DNA from: Saccharothrix luteola
GTDB taxonomy: Bacteria; Actinomycetota; Actinomycetes; Mycobacteriales; Pseudonocardiaceae
DNA length: 64,000 nt
Direction of reading: 5' to 3'
NCBI RefSeq assembly: GCF_020859565.1
Contig: NZ_JAJHUO010000018.1
Span: 124,001 to 188,000, forward strand
The translations under genes and the position numbers were made by a program. Shown here in pieces: positions 1 through 6,776 of this stretch (position 1 is the stretch's first letter; every line of letters starts with the position of its first letter). The notes below the pieces were generated by a model, which saw nothing but the letters and a program-made list of their open reading frames with translations, did not search any database and had not been told where the DNA came from.

Positions 1-232
1 GCAGGTAGGTGCGGACGTGCTCGGTGGGCCCGTTGCCCCGGCGGATCGCCTGGAGCACGCGGAAGAACGCCTCGGCGGTCAGGTCGTCGGCCTCGGCGTG
101 TTCACGCACGTGCCGGAGGGCGAACCGACGAACGGCGTCGGCGTGACGGGTGAACAACTCGCCGAACGCGCCGTCGTCCCCCGCCCTGACCCTGGCGAGC
201 AGTTCCCGGTCGAAATCGGCATCTCCGGCCAT
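1..232 (-). CDS. ECF RNA polymerase sigma factor, N-terminal part (runs off left edge)
   Basis: Only the first 77 codons are inside the window. The reverse-strand ATG at 232 opens MAGDADFDRELLARVRAGDD and continues through AFGELFTRHADAVRRFALRH and ADDLTAEAFFRVLQAIRRG. This is the pattern of sigma-70 region 2 in ECF factors: an initial helix, then the core-binding stretch with the acidic DDLTAEAFFRV segment. By family it would bind core RNA polymerase and direct it to a small regulon; the promoter-reading region 4 and any anti-sigma gene lie outside the window. The gene is divergent from the small gene at 482. The 250-bp gap holds a GTGGC-6-GCCAC inverted repeat (268-283) that could be an operator, but this is weak evidence. 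Confidence 0.8.
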   Translation of the reverse strand, partial: MAGDADFDRELLARVRAGDDGAFGELFTRHADAVRRFALRHVREHAEADDLTAEAFFRVLQAIRRGNGPTEHVRTYL

Positions 233-481
233 CCCGCCCCGGCACCTCCCGCCCCGCCTGTGGTCCAGTGGCCAAGATGCCACAGTCGGCTGGTTCCGGG
301 CCGAAGTGATAGCGAGCCGATACCGAACACCCGACGGACGACGTCGACCGTTCGGCCTAGTCAGAGCACCTGCGCACCCGATCAAGGGTGCTCGCGGTCG
401 GTGACGGCGCGGTCACGGGTGGGCGTCGGCTGGTGGCCGATCGCGCTGCGGACCGCCCGGTGACGAGTAGTCTCCTGCCGC

Positions 482-892
482 GTGGTCGATTGGCGCACAA
501 GGGCTTCCGCCCTCCTCCCCGAGCTGAGCGCCGTTGTCGAGCGCGAGTCCTGGTCCTGTCACGTGTTCCTGTCCGAGTTGTGGCAACTCGCGCTGGAGGC
601 GCACCGCGACGGCGACCGCGAGGTGCTCGGCCGGGTGTACGGCTTCGCGCACTGGTGCTTCCGCCAGCCCGAGCGGTTCCTGTCCGACGCGTCCGTGGTC
701 AGCTTCTACGAGCACGTGTTCGACGAGTGGGAGCTGCGCGACGAGGTGGCGCCGTGGCTGCCCGCCGAGGTCGTCGACCGGGTCAGACCCCTGTGGGAGT
801 GGCGCTGGCCGAAGGAGCGGTTGACCGAGGTCGACCAGCTGCTGGCGCAATCGGGACCCCCTGTCGAAACCCACTTCGAACGTGGTCTATAG
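482..892 (+). CDS. Small Trp-rich protein resembling the DUF7674 family
   Basis: This 136-residue soluble protein starts at GTG 482 with VDWRTRASALLPELSAVVER. It is rich in Trp, Glu and Arg and predicted all-helical. The blocks HRDGDREVLGRVYGFAHWCF and SVVSFYEHVFDEWELRDEVA resemble the DUF7674-type proteins found as solitary genes in bacteria, whose function is not established. There is no signal peptide or membrane segment. It ends 13 bases before tRNA-Gly, so the two may share transcription, and it is divergent from the sigma factor. The strong amino-acid bias with conserved Trp supports a real gene rather than a chance frame. No function is assigned. Confidence 0.75.
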   Translation: MVDWRTRASALLPELSAVVERESWSCHVFLSELWQLALEAHRDGDREVLGRVYGFAHWCFRQPERFLSDASVVSFYEHVFDEWELRDEVAPWLPAEVVDRVRPLWEWRWPKERLTEVDQLLAQSGPPVETHFERGL

Positions 893-905
893 TGGTCACC
901 AACAG

Positions 906-978
906 GCGGATGTAGCGCAGTTGGTAGCGCATCACCTTGCCAAGGTGAGGGTCGCGAGTTCGAGTCTCGTCATCCGCT
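906..978 (+). tRNA. tRNA-Gly (anticodon GCC)
   Basis: A complete cloverleaf can be drawn. The acceptor stem GCGGATG (906-912) pairs with CATCCGC (971-977). A D arm follows, then the anticodon stem TCACC/GGTGA around the loop TTGCCAA with anticodon GCC at 939-941. The T arm contains GAGTTCGAGTCTC. The discriminator base is T and CCA is not encoded. It reads GGC and GGT glycine codons, which are abundant in this GC-rich genome. A strong terminator follows within 10 bases. Confidence 0.97.
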
Positions 979-987
979 CTCGAATCA

Positions 988-1020
988 CGGCGAGTGCTCA
1001 TGCAGAGCACTCGCCGTTTT
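988..1020 (+). terminator. Rho-independent terminator of tRNA-Gly
   Basis: A perfect 12-bp stem (988-999 with 1005-1016, CGGCGAGTGCTC and its complement) has a 5-base loop and is followed directly by TTTT. It lies 10 bases after the tRNA 3' end. Confidence 0.9.
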
Positions 1021-1158
1021 CGTTCGCCATCACACCGGGGGCCAAGCCCCGGACCCCGCCAGGGGAGACCCCTGGACCCCCTGCTGTCGCGGCGGGCTCC
1101 GGCGACCACCATTAGGTTTGGCGGCGGAAGTTTCCTCGTCGAAGACGGAGTTGCGCAC

Positions 1159-1587
1159 ATGGCCACCACCCGCAAGGCGACCACGAACTGGGAAGGCAAC
1201 CTGCTGGAGGGCAAGGGCAGGGTCGCCCTCGAGTCGTCCGGCGTCGGCGTGTTCGACGTCAGCTGGCCCTCCAGGGCCGAGGCGGCGAACGGCAGGACCA
1301 GCCCCGAGGAGCTGATCGCCGCGGCCCACTCGTCGTGCTACTCGATGGCGCTGTCGCACGCGCTCGCGCAGGCGGGGACCCCGCCGCAGCAGGTCGACAC
1401 CTCCGCGGAGGTGACGTTCCAGCCCGGCACCGGCATCACCGGCATCCACCTGACCGTCACCGCGGTCGTGCCGGGGCTGGACGCCGAGGGCTTCGCGGCG
1501 GCGGCCGAGGGGGCCAAGGAGAACTGCCCGGTCAGCAAGGCGCTGGCCGGCACGGAGATCACGCTGACGGCCAACCTCCAGGCGTGA
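1159..1587 (+). CDS. osmC: OsmC family peroxiredoxin
   Basis: This 142-residue protein is collinear over its whole length with OsmC, the thiol peroxidase that reduces organic hydroperoxides in the cytoplasm. The N-terminus ATTRKATTNWEGNLLEGKGR matches the OsmC start. The first reactive cysteine is in AAHSSCYSMAL (near residue 60) and the second in ENCPVSKAL (near residue 122); TSPEELIAAAHS is also diagnostic. ATG 1159 was chosen over the in-frame upstream extension because homology begins there and a GAAGACGGAG sequence precedes it. It is a single gene between tRNA-Gly and an inverted repeat that may end its transcript. OsmC rather than Ohr fits the opening WEGN and spacing, but the two subfamilies are close. 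Confidence 0.92.
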   Translation: MATTRKATTNWEGNLLEGKGRVALESSGVGVFDVSWPSRAEAANGRTSPEELIAAAHSSCYSMALSHALAQAGTPPQQVDTSAEVTFQPGTGITGIHLTVTAVVPGLDAEGFAAAAEGAKENCPVSKALAGTEITLTANLQA

Positions 1588-1607
1588 CCCGGGTTCGCGG
1601 ATGAGCT

Positions 1608-1648
1608 CTGGTACCGGTCCGATACCCGAAGTGTCAGGCCGGTACCAG
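1608..1648. terminator. Inverted repeat after osmC, possible terminator or operator
   Basis: CTGGTACCGG (1608-1617) and CCGGTACCAG (1639-1648) are perfect reverse complements separated by 21 bases. It could be a weak terminator, but there is no T-run. Because each arm contains the palindrome GGTACC, a paired protein-binding site ahead of the next gene is equally possible. Confidence 0.4.
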
Positions 1649-1697
1649 TTGTCCGTGAGGATTTGACCCGAATGAGTGAGGCCGGTAGTCGTTGGGG

Positions 1698-2114
1698 ATG
1701 CTCACGGCGTTGGGTGGACCCGGTCGGCTCGCGTTCGGCGCCTTGATCGGTGCGGCGGTCGCCGCCTTGCTGGCCGCGCAGGGGAGCATGGCCAAGTCGC
1801 CGCGGGGCCTGGAGCCGACCGGTGGCGGCGGGGAGATCGTGGTCGTCAAGCGCAGCGAGCAGCCGGACCGCACGGTCACCGCGACCGGCACGACGTCGTC
1901 GAGCACCGGTTCGTCCGGCCCGACCAGCGCCACGTCCACGTCGTCGGCCACGACCACCACGACGACGGGCACCACCGCCACCACCACGTCGGACGTGACG
2001 ACGACCACCACCACCGCGCGACCGACCACGACGACCACCACCACGACGCGGCGGCCCACCACCACGACGACCACGACGACGACCCGCAGGCAGTGCGGGC
2101 TCATCTTCTGCTGA
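1698..2114 (+). CDS. Thr-rich membrane-anchored or secreted small protein
   Basis: This 138-residue protein has a hydrophobic N-terminus (GRLAFGALIGAAVAALLAA, residues about 9-28) that acts as signal or anchor. About 40 polar residues follow, then a long Thr tract (TTTTTTARPTTTTTTTTRRP) ending RRQCGLIFC. Thr-rich stalks outside the membrane are common in actinomycete wall proteins and are often O-mannosylated; that is family knowledge, not proven here. The two cysteines in the last six residues are odd and might form a disulfide. ATG 1698 is used; a TTG six bases upstream is also possible. The Thr codons are a near-perfect ACC/ACG repeat, which makes the opposite strand look like a Val-rich frame, a shadow. 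Confidence 0.6.
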   Translation: MLTALGGPGRLAFGALIGAAVAALLAAQGSMAKSPRGLEPTGGGGEIVVVKRSEQPDRTVTATGTTSSSTGSSGPTSATSTSSATTTTTTGTTATTTSDVTTTTTTARPTTTTTTTTRRPTTTTTTTTTRRQCGLIFC

Positions 2115-2159
2115 TCGCCCGGCACTGGATCACCGAACGTGTTTTGGCAAGATCGAGGC

Positions 2160-2876
2160 GTGACGTCCAGCCAGGTGCCCACCCAGCCCCAGCGAACCAA
2201 CGACACGCCCACGGTCCGCGTGCAGCCCGTCGTCGCCATGCGGGAACCCGCTTGGCCCACCACGGAGCCGATGACCGCGACCAACCTGACGCCCGTCGGG
2301 GCGGCGACCACGAAGTTCGAGCCGGTGACCGGCCCGCCCAATGGCCACACCAACGGCAACGGCAACGGCAACGGCCACAGCAACGGCAGTCTCGTCGACG
2401 CGCTCAAGGGCAGGCTCGACGGCCAGGCCGGCGGAGCGCCCGTCGCACCTCAGGGCCGGCCCGCTTCCCCGGCGACCGCCGCGTCCGCCCAGCCCGCACC
2501 CGCCGGCCCGTCGCTCTTCGAGCCCGCCGCGGCCCCGCCCGCCGCCGACCAAGCCGCGGTGTTCGCACCCGCGCCCCCCGCGACCGCGCCTGCCGCCGAC
2601 CAAGCCGCGGTGTTCGCACCCGCGCCCCCCGCGACCGCGCCTGCCGCCGACCAAGCCGCGGTGTTCGCACCCGCGCCCCCCGCGACCGCGCCTGCCGCCG
2701 ACCAGCCCGCAGCCGGGGCGTTCGCAACCGCACCCGCGCCCGTCGCCGAGCCTGCCGCAGCGCCGGCGCCCACCGCCGCCGCCACCAAGCCGACGCCGCC
2801 GGCCACCCCGCGCAGCCGGTTGCGCCGGATCGCGCGCCGCATCGTCGGCCCGACCCTGCTCACCAAGAAGAACTGA
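2160..2876 (+). CDS. Ala/Pro-rich low-complexity protein with 17-residue tandem repeats
   Basis: This 238-residue protein is unrecognised. It starts at GTG 2160 (TSSQVPTQPQRTNDTP), preceded by GAGG. An Asn-Gly run (NGNGNGNGHSNG, near residue 70) is followed by a short helix SLVDALKGRL. Then come three identical copies of the 17-residue unit AADQAAVFAPAPPATAP and degenerate versions. The C-terminus is strongly basic (RSRLRRIARRIVG, then PTLLTKKN), an amphipathic helix that could bind membrane or nucleic acid. There is no signal peptide, so it is probably cytoplasmic and largely disordered. Only 45 bases separate it from the Thr-rich gene. Codon bias and the in-frame repeat support expression, but the function is unknown. 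Confidence 0.6.
   Translation: MTSSQVPTQPQRTNDTPTVRVQPVVAMREPAWPTTEPMTATNLTPVGAATTKFEPVTGPPNGHTNGNGNGNGHSNGSLVDALKGRLDGQAGGAPVAPQGRPASPATAASAQPAPAGPSLFEPAAAPPAADQAAVFAPAPPATAPAADQAAVFAPAPPATAPAADQAAVFAPAPPATAPAADQPAAGAFATAPAPVAEPAAAPAPTAAATKPTPPATPRSRLRRIARRIVGPTLLTKKN
2541..2693 (+). repeat. Three exact 51-bp tandem repeats inside a coding region
   Basis: Copies at 2541-2591, 2592-2642 and 2643-2693 are identical at nucleotide level and each encodes AADQAAVFAPAPPATAP. A fourth, diverged copy starts at 2694. Exact identity at DNA level implies recent expansion by slippage or unequal recombination. Confidence 0.95.
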
Positions 2877-2904
2877 GGGCGGCCCCGCAGGCCGGGAACC
2901 GCCC
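2877..2904. terminator. Hairpin between convergent genes
   Basis: GGGCGG (2877-2882) pairs with CCGCCC (2899-2904), and inside it CCCG pairs with CGGG. It begins right after the stop codon of the Ala/Pro-rich gene and lies between it and the end of the ABC transporter gene, so it can serve both strands. There is no T-run. Confidence 0.5.
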
Positions 2905-2937
2905 CCTTCTCCTCGCCGGAGCCCGTGCGGTCCCCGG

Positions 2938-4689
2938 CTACGCGCTCTGCGCCCGCGCGTAAAGGCCGCCGGACCGGAGCAGTTCGTCGTGCGAGCCGAT
3001 CTCCGCGATCCGACCGTCGTCCATCACGACGATGCGGTCGGCGTTGCGGATCGTGGAGAGCCGGTGCGCCACCACGAACACCGTGCGGCCGTGCACCAGG
3101 CGGGCCAGCGCCTGCTGCACCAACGCCTCGGACTTGTTGTCCAGCGCGGAAGTCGCCTCGTCCAGCACCAGCACGCGCGGGTCGCGGATCAGCGCCCGCG
3201 CGATCGCCAGCCGCTGCTTCTGCCCGCCGGACAGCCGCGCGCCGCGCTCGCCGACCACGGTGTCCAGCCCGGTCGGCAGCCGGTCGATGAACTCCAGCGC
3301 GTTGGCGTCGGCCAACGCCTGCCGCACCACGTCCTCGGGCACGTCGTCCAGGCCGTAGGTGACGTTGTCCCGGATCGTGCCCTCGAACAGGATCGACTCC
3401 TGCGGCACCACCGACACGAACCGCCGGTAGCTGCGCAGGTCCAACGTCTCCATGTCGACACCGTCGAGCAGGATGCGGCCCTCGGTCGGCCGCAGGAACC
3501 CGATGACCAGGTTCAACGCCGTCGACTTGCCCGCGCCGGACGCGCCGACCAGCGCGATCGTCTCCCCCGGCCGCACGTCGAGGCTGAAGTCGACCACCGA
3601 GTTCCGCGCGGACTCCGGGTAGGCGAACCCGACCTGCTCGAACCGCACGCCGCCGCGCACGACGTCGACCTGCGCCTTGCCCGCGTTGTGCTCCAGGTCC
3701 GGCGCTTCCAGCACCTCGCCGAGCGAGCGGACCGACTCCAACCCCTTGCTGATCAGCGGCGTCAGGCTCATCAACGTGGTGACCGCGCCGGTCAGCGAGG
3801 CGAAGTAGGCGCTGAGCATGACCACGTCGCCGGGCGTGACGGACAGCCAGCCGTGGTAGGCGGCCAGGGCGGAGCCGGCGAGGCAGCCGACGCCGAGGGC
3901 GTTGAGCAGGATCCAGGCCAGCGCGCCGAAGCGGACGTTGAGGCCGTCCAGCTTCATGCCGGCGGCGAAGACCTGGCGCAGCGTGCCGTCCATGCGGTCG
4001 AGGGCGGTGCTCTCCAGGCCGTGCGCGCGGGTGATCGGGATGAGCGTGGTCATCTCGCCGACCCGGGACGACAGCTGCTCGACCTCCTGCCGGAACGACT
4101 CGTTGTACGCGCGCAGCCGGCCGCGCAGCCACATCACCAGCACCGCCGCCGCGGGCACGACGACCAGGAACACCGGCAGGAACGCGGGCGCGTTCAGCCC
4201 GATCACGACCAGCGCGCCGCTCAACGTCGCCAGCGCCGACAGGCCCTGGTCGCCGGCCTGCTGGGTGGACGTCTCGATGCTCTCGACGTCCCGGATGACC
4301 TTGGTCTGCAGCACGCCCGCGCTGACCCGCGCGTGGTAGCCGATGGACAGCTGCTGCATGCGCCTGCTCAGCGCCGACCGCATCCGCATGCCCATCCGGC
4401 GCGCGCTGCCGTACCACCAGCGCGTGTAGAGGATGGCGAACGGGTAGTTCAGCACCAGCGTGACCAGCAGCAACCCCGCGCCGAGCCAGATGCCGGTGAT
4501 CGGCTTGCGCTCCACGACGACGTCGATGACGTGGGCGGTGATGACCGGGGTGAGCCAGGTGGGGCTGTGCTTGACGAAGAACGCGCCGGCGCCGAGGCCG
4601 AGCTTCGCGCGGTCTTCGCGGAAGAGGTAGAGGAGGGTGCGGACGGGGTGCTCGCCGCGGTAGCGGTGGTCGAGCGGACCGTGGGGCAT
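2938..4689 (-). CDS. ABC exporter, fused permease and ATPase
   Basis: This 583-residue half-transporter works as a dimer. Residues 1-320 form the type-1 exporter membrane domain with six predicted helices, including RTLLYLFREDRAKLGLGAGA and ALVVIGLNAPAFLPVFLVVV. Residues 340-583 form the ATPase: Walker A GASGAGKST, Q-loop VPQES, signature LSGGQKQR, Walker B VLVLDEATSALD and the switch His in VVAHRLSTI. The ATG at 4689 is chosen because AGGAG sits about 10 bases upstream and alignment starts there, although the frame stays open further upstream. The substrate is unknown; the family exports lipids, drugs or peptides. It stands alone, with a CebR-like palindrome 57 bases upstream of its start and the yefM-yoeB module beyond that. 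Confidence 0.93.
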   Translation of the reverse strand: MPHGPLDHRYRGEHPVRTLLYLFREDRAKLGLGAGAFFVKHSPTWLTPVITAHVIDVVVERKPITGIWLGAGLLLVTLVLNYPFAILYTRWWYGSARRMGMRMRSALSRRMQQLSIGYHARVSAGVLQTKVIRDVESIETSTQQAGDQGLSALATLSGALVVIGLNAPAFLPVFLVVVPAAAVLVMWLRGRLRAYNESFRQEVEQLSSRVGEMTTLIPITRAHGLESTALDRMDGTLRQVFAAGMKLDGLNVRFGALAWILLNALGVGCLAGSALAAYHGWLSVTPGDVVMLSAYFASLTGAVTTLMSLTPLISKGLESVRSLGEVLEAPDLEHNAGKAQVDVVRGGVRFEQVGFAYPESARNSVVDFSLDVRPGETIALVGASGAGKSTALNLVIGFLRPTEGRILLDGVDMETLDLRSYRRFVSVVPQESILFEGTIRDNVTYGLDDVPEDVVRQALADANALEFIDRLPTGLDTVVGERGARLSGGQKQRLAIARALIRDPRVLVLDEATSALDNKSEALVQQALARLVHGRTVFVVAHRLSTIRNADRIVVMDDGRIAEIGSHDELLRSGGLYARAQSA

Positions 4690-4745
4690 GGTGCGAGGGC
4701 TCCTGCGAACGGGGGGGTCACGAGGCACCCACACCGCGCCGTGTG

Positions 4746-4759
4746 GGGGAGCGCTCCCA
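4746..4759. promoter_or_regulatory. CebR-like operator in the ABC exporter promoter
   Basis: GGGGAGCGCTCCCA differs at one base from the Streptomyces CebR consensus TGGGAGCGCTCCCA. The core GGGAGCGCTCCC (4747-4758) is a perfect 12-bp palindrome. CebR is the cellobiose/cellotriose-responsive LacI-family repressor. The site lies 57 bases upstream of the exporter start codon. A GH6 cellulase lies on the other side of the toxin-antitoxin module, but no such site was seen in its own promoter. Confidence 0.6.
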
Positions 4760-4779
4760 CATCGTAAGTGCCCGGTCCA

Positions 4780-4807
4780 CCGCATTTGCCCTGGCCGGGG
4801 CGGGTGC
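4780..4807. repeat. 28-bp direct repeat, left copy flanking yefM-yoeB
   Basis: Positions 4780-4807 (from CCGCATTTGCC to GGCGGGTGC) are identical to 5428-5455 over 28 bases. The two copies bracket the whole toxin-antitoxin unit including its operator. In this copy the downstream half of the hairpin present at the right copy is missing. Confidence 0.9.
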
Positions 4808-4846
4808 AGAAGCCCGTCCGACAGTGGACGCTTGCCCACCAAGACA

Positions 4847-4864
4847 TGTACAGTATCTTGTACA
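4847..4864. promoter_or_regulatory. YefM-YoeB operator with two TGTACA cores
   Basis: TGTACA occurs at 4847-4852 and 4859-4864, with centres 12 bp apart, just upstream of the AAGGAGG ribosome site of yefM. Paired TGTACA palindromes with this spacing are the known autoregulatory operator of yefM-yoeB modules. YefM is expected to bind here, with YoeB as co-repressor. Confidence 0.85.
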
Positions 4865-4878
4865 AGCAAGGAGGCTAG

Positions 4879-5130
4879 ATGAAGACGATGACCTACTCGG
4901 AGTCCCGCGCGAAGTACGCGGAGACTCTCGACTCGGTGATCAACGATCGCGAAGAGGTCGTCATCACCAGGGCAGGGCACGAACCGGTGGTGATCGTGTC
5001 ACTTGACGACTACCAGTCGCTCAAGGAAGCCGCCTACCTGCTGCGCAGTCCGGAGAACGCCCGGCGGCTGCTCAACGCCATCGAGCAGTTGGAATCCGGC
5101 GGCGGAACGCCGCGCGAACTCGCCGAATGA
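4879..5130 (+). CDS. yefM: Antitoxin YefM (Phd/YefM family)
   Basis: This 83-residue protein has an N-terminal DNA-binding and dimerisation half (MTYSESRAKYAETLDSVIND, then EEVVITRAGHEPVVIVSLDDY) and a C-terminal toxin-neutralising tail. These blocks are the family signature; SLDDYQSLKEAAYLLRSP is nearly canonical. AAGGAGG precedes ATG 4879. It overlaps yoeB by four bases (ATGA), as is typical for coupled translation that keeps antitoxin in excess. Autorepression through the TGTACA sites just upstream is expected. The antitoxin is presumably degraded under stress, which frees YoeB. Confidence 0.95.
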   Translation: MKTMTYSESRAKYAETLDSVINDREEVVITRAGHEPVVIVSLDDYQSLKEAAYLLRSPENARRLLNAIEQLESGGGTPRELAE

Positions 5131-5387
5131 AGCTCGTCTGGGCCGAACAGGCGTGGGACGACTACCTCTGGTGGCAGTCGGAGGACCGCAAGGTCCTCAG
5201 GCGCATCAACGAGCTGATCAAAGACATCGTGTGCAACGGCAACGAGGGCATCGGGAAGCCCGAGCCGTTGAAGCACGGTTTCCAGGGGTACTGGTCGCGT
5301 CGGATCACCGATGAGCACCGTCTGGTGTACAAGGTCGAGGGCGACGAAATCAGGATCGCCATCTGTCGCTACCACTACACGAAGTGA
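5127..5387 (+). CDS. yoeB: Toxin YoeB (Txe/YoeB family mRNA interferase)
   Basis: This 86-residue toxin has the RelE-like fold. YoeB acts at the ribosomal A site, cutting mRNA after translation initiation. Diagnostic blocks are MKLVWAEQAWDDYLWWQ at the start, GIGKPEPLKHGFQGYWSRRI in the middle and the C-terminal AICRYHYTK. Glu in KPEPLKH, Arg in SRRITDEHRLVYKV and the final His-Tyr correspond to the catalytic residues of the family (Glu46, Arg65, His83, Tyr84 in E. coli), and all appear present, so the toxin should be active. It overlaps yefM by four bases. A strong hairpin follows. Confidence 0.95.
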   Translation: MKLVWAEQAWDDYLWWQSEDRKVLRRINELIKDIVCNGNEGIGKPEPLKHGFQGYWSRRITDEHRLVYKVEGDEIRIAICRYHYTK

Positions 5388-5427
5388 TGGCGACAGGCTC
5401 GACCAGAAGGCGCGGATCGGCCGAGCG

Positions 5428-5455
5428 CCGCATTTGCCCTGGCCGGGGCGGGTGC
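5428..5455. repeat. 28-bp direct repeat, right copy flanking yefM-yoeB
   Basis: Identical to 4780-4807. This copy forms the left arm and flank of the perfect terminator hairpin at 5443-5474. Removing the segment from one copy to the other would leave an intact intergenic terminator. Confidence 0.9.
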
Positions 5456-5474
5456 CACGGGGCACCCGCCCCGG
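5443..5474. terminator. Bidirectional terminator between yoeB and the cellulase gene
   Basis: A perfect 14-bp stem (5443-5456 with 5461-5474, CCGGGGCGGGTGCC and its complement) has the 4-base loop ACGG. It lies between convergent genes, five bases after which the cellulase stop codon begins. Confidence 0.8.
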
Positions 5475-5479
5475 TTCGG

Positions 5480-6421
5480 TCAGTAGCCGAACACCAGCCG
5501 GTAGGCGATCTCCGGGTCGAACGTGCCCGCGGGCGTGTTCGGCGCGGTGCCGCAGTTGCCGTCGGAGTCGCCGGGGACCTTCACCCACAGCAGCATCTCG
5601 GCGCCGCCGCCGGTCTGTGCGGTCACGCCGAGCTTGCGTTGGCCGGGGTTGCACCACTCGCCGTTGGACCCGTTGCCGTTGCGGCTGGTGTCGACGACGA
5701 ACGCCTTGGTGTAGCCGGGCAGGGAGCCGTTCACGGAGTTGCCGTAGGACACCGACTCGGCGGTCGGGTAGTAGTTGGAGACGTTGATCGAGAACCCGCG
5801 GACGTTGCGCACGCCCGCCGCGTCCAGCCGGCCCGCCATGGTGTTCGCGGGCACCCAGCGGGCGTTGCCCGCGTCCAGGTAGGCCCACGTGTTGGGCGCC
5901 CGGTCGCGGAACTGCTCGGTGGCGTAGCGGATCATCGCGTTGCGCGTGGTGACGCGGTCGGGCGTCATGCAGTTGAAGTCGGCCAGCGAGTCCGGCTCGA
6001 TCACCACGACGGCGGGCCGCGCGCCGATGGCACCGGCGAAGTTCGAGATCCACGTCCGGTAGGCCTCTGGCGACCCCGCACCGCCGCCGGAGTGGCCGCC
6101 GCACGCGTCCCGGCCCGGGATGTTGTAGGCGACGAGGACCGGCAGCTTGTCGGCCGCGTCGGCGGCGGCCACGTAGTTCCCGACGGCCGTGCGGATGTCG
6201 CCGCTCCAGCTGCCGAACCACCGCGCCATCGGCTTGGTGGAGAGGTTCGACCTGATGGCCGACGTGCGGCCGTCGTTGGGGTTGTTGCGCACCCACACCG
6301 CGGGGTTCGAGTTGGGGTCGACGTAGAAACCGCTGGTCATGCCGATCGGGCTGGCGGCATTCGCCTGGCTCGGGACGACCAGTGCCGCGAGCAGGGCGAG
6401 CACTATCGCGGTCAAGCGCAT
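5480..6421 (-). CDS. Secreted GH6 cellulase (endoglucanase or cellobiohydrolase)
   Basis: This 313-residue protein has a classic signal peptide (MRLTAIVLALLAALVVPSQANAA) and a single GH6 catalytic domain without a cellulose-binding module. Seen motifs: AYNIPGRDACGGHSGGG (first GH6 signature, containing the acid Asp), VVVIEPDSLADFNC (second signature, EPDSL) and VVDTSRNGNG. It cuts beta-1,4-glucan with inversion, releasing cello-oligosaccharides outside the cell. Four cysteines probably form two disulfides. The length is that of compact actinomycete endoglucanases. GGAAGGA precedes ATG 6421. It stands alone next to the toxin-antitoxin module. No CebR site was found in its promoter, but one lies near the neighbouring ABC exporter. 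Confidence 0.93.
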   Translation of the reverse strand: MRLTAIVLALLAALVVPSQANAASPIGMTSGFYVDPNSNPAVWVRNNPNDGRTSAIRSNLSTKPMARWFGSWSGDIRTAVGNYVAAADAADKLPVLVAYNIPGRDACGGHSGGGAGSPEAYRTWISNFAGAIGARPAVVVIEPDSLADFNCMTPDRVTTRNAMIRYATEQFRDRAPNTWAYLDAGNARWVPANTMAGRLDAAGVRNVRGFSINVSNYYPTAESVSYGNSVNGSLPGYTKAFVVDTSRNGNGSNGEWCNPGQRKLGVTAQTGGGAEMLLWVKVPGDSDGNCGTAPNTPAGTFDPEIAYRLVFGY

Positions 6422-6776
6422 TGACGGTCCTTCCGCTCGGATCAACGTGACGGCGGTCCACCGATCAAAGCACCCGGGTCAACGGGCTGACCAGGACGAA
6501 TGCGCCCGATCGGAACCGACGCCGGGCAGTGCCCCGTCCGCGACGAGATCCGCCTCACGCCCGCGGGGCGCCCGTGCCGGGTCCACCGGTCCGATCAGGC
6601 GGCTTTCGTCACACCCGACGCGGGCCGCACCCCGATCGACGTGCTGTTCGGGGGCCTGGTCGCGACCGGAGGAACCAACGGCCGGCAACGACCGCATCAC
6701 AAGTGCCGGATGCCCGCACCGGCCACGGACGCATAAGCAACAATGGCGCTCGCGCGGCAACCCCTGGAGGAGCGGA
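6422..6776. other. 355-bp divergent intergenic region
   Basis: The space lies between the divergent cellulase gene and the glycan operon. It should hold promoters for both. No clear operator palindrome, RNA gene or conserved small ORF was seen. GGAGGAG lies just before the start of the rightward gene. Confidence 0.6.

Noticed and set aside
1634..2407. Reverse-strand Val-rich frame opposite the Thr-rich gene
   Set aside because: The poly-Val simply mirrors ACC/ACG Thr codons. No start or domain support.
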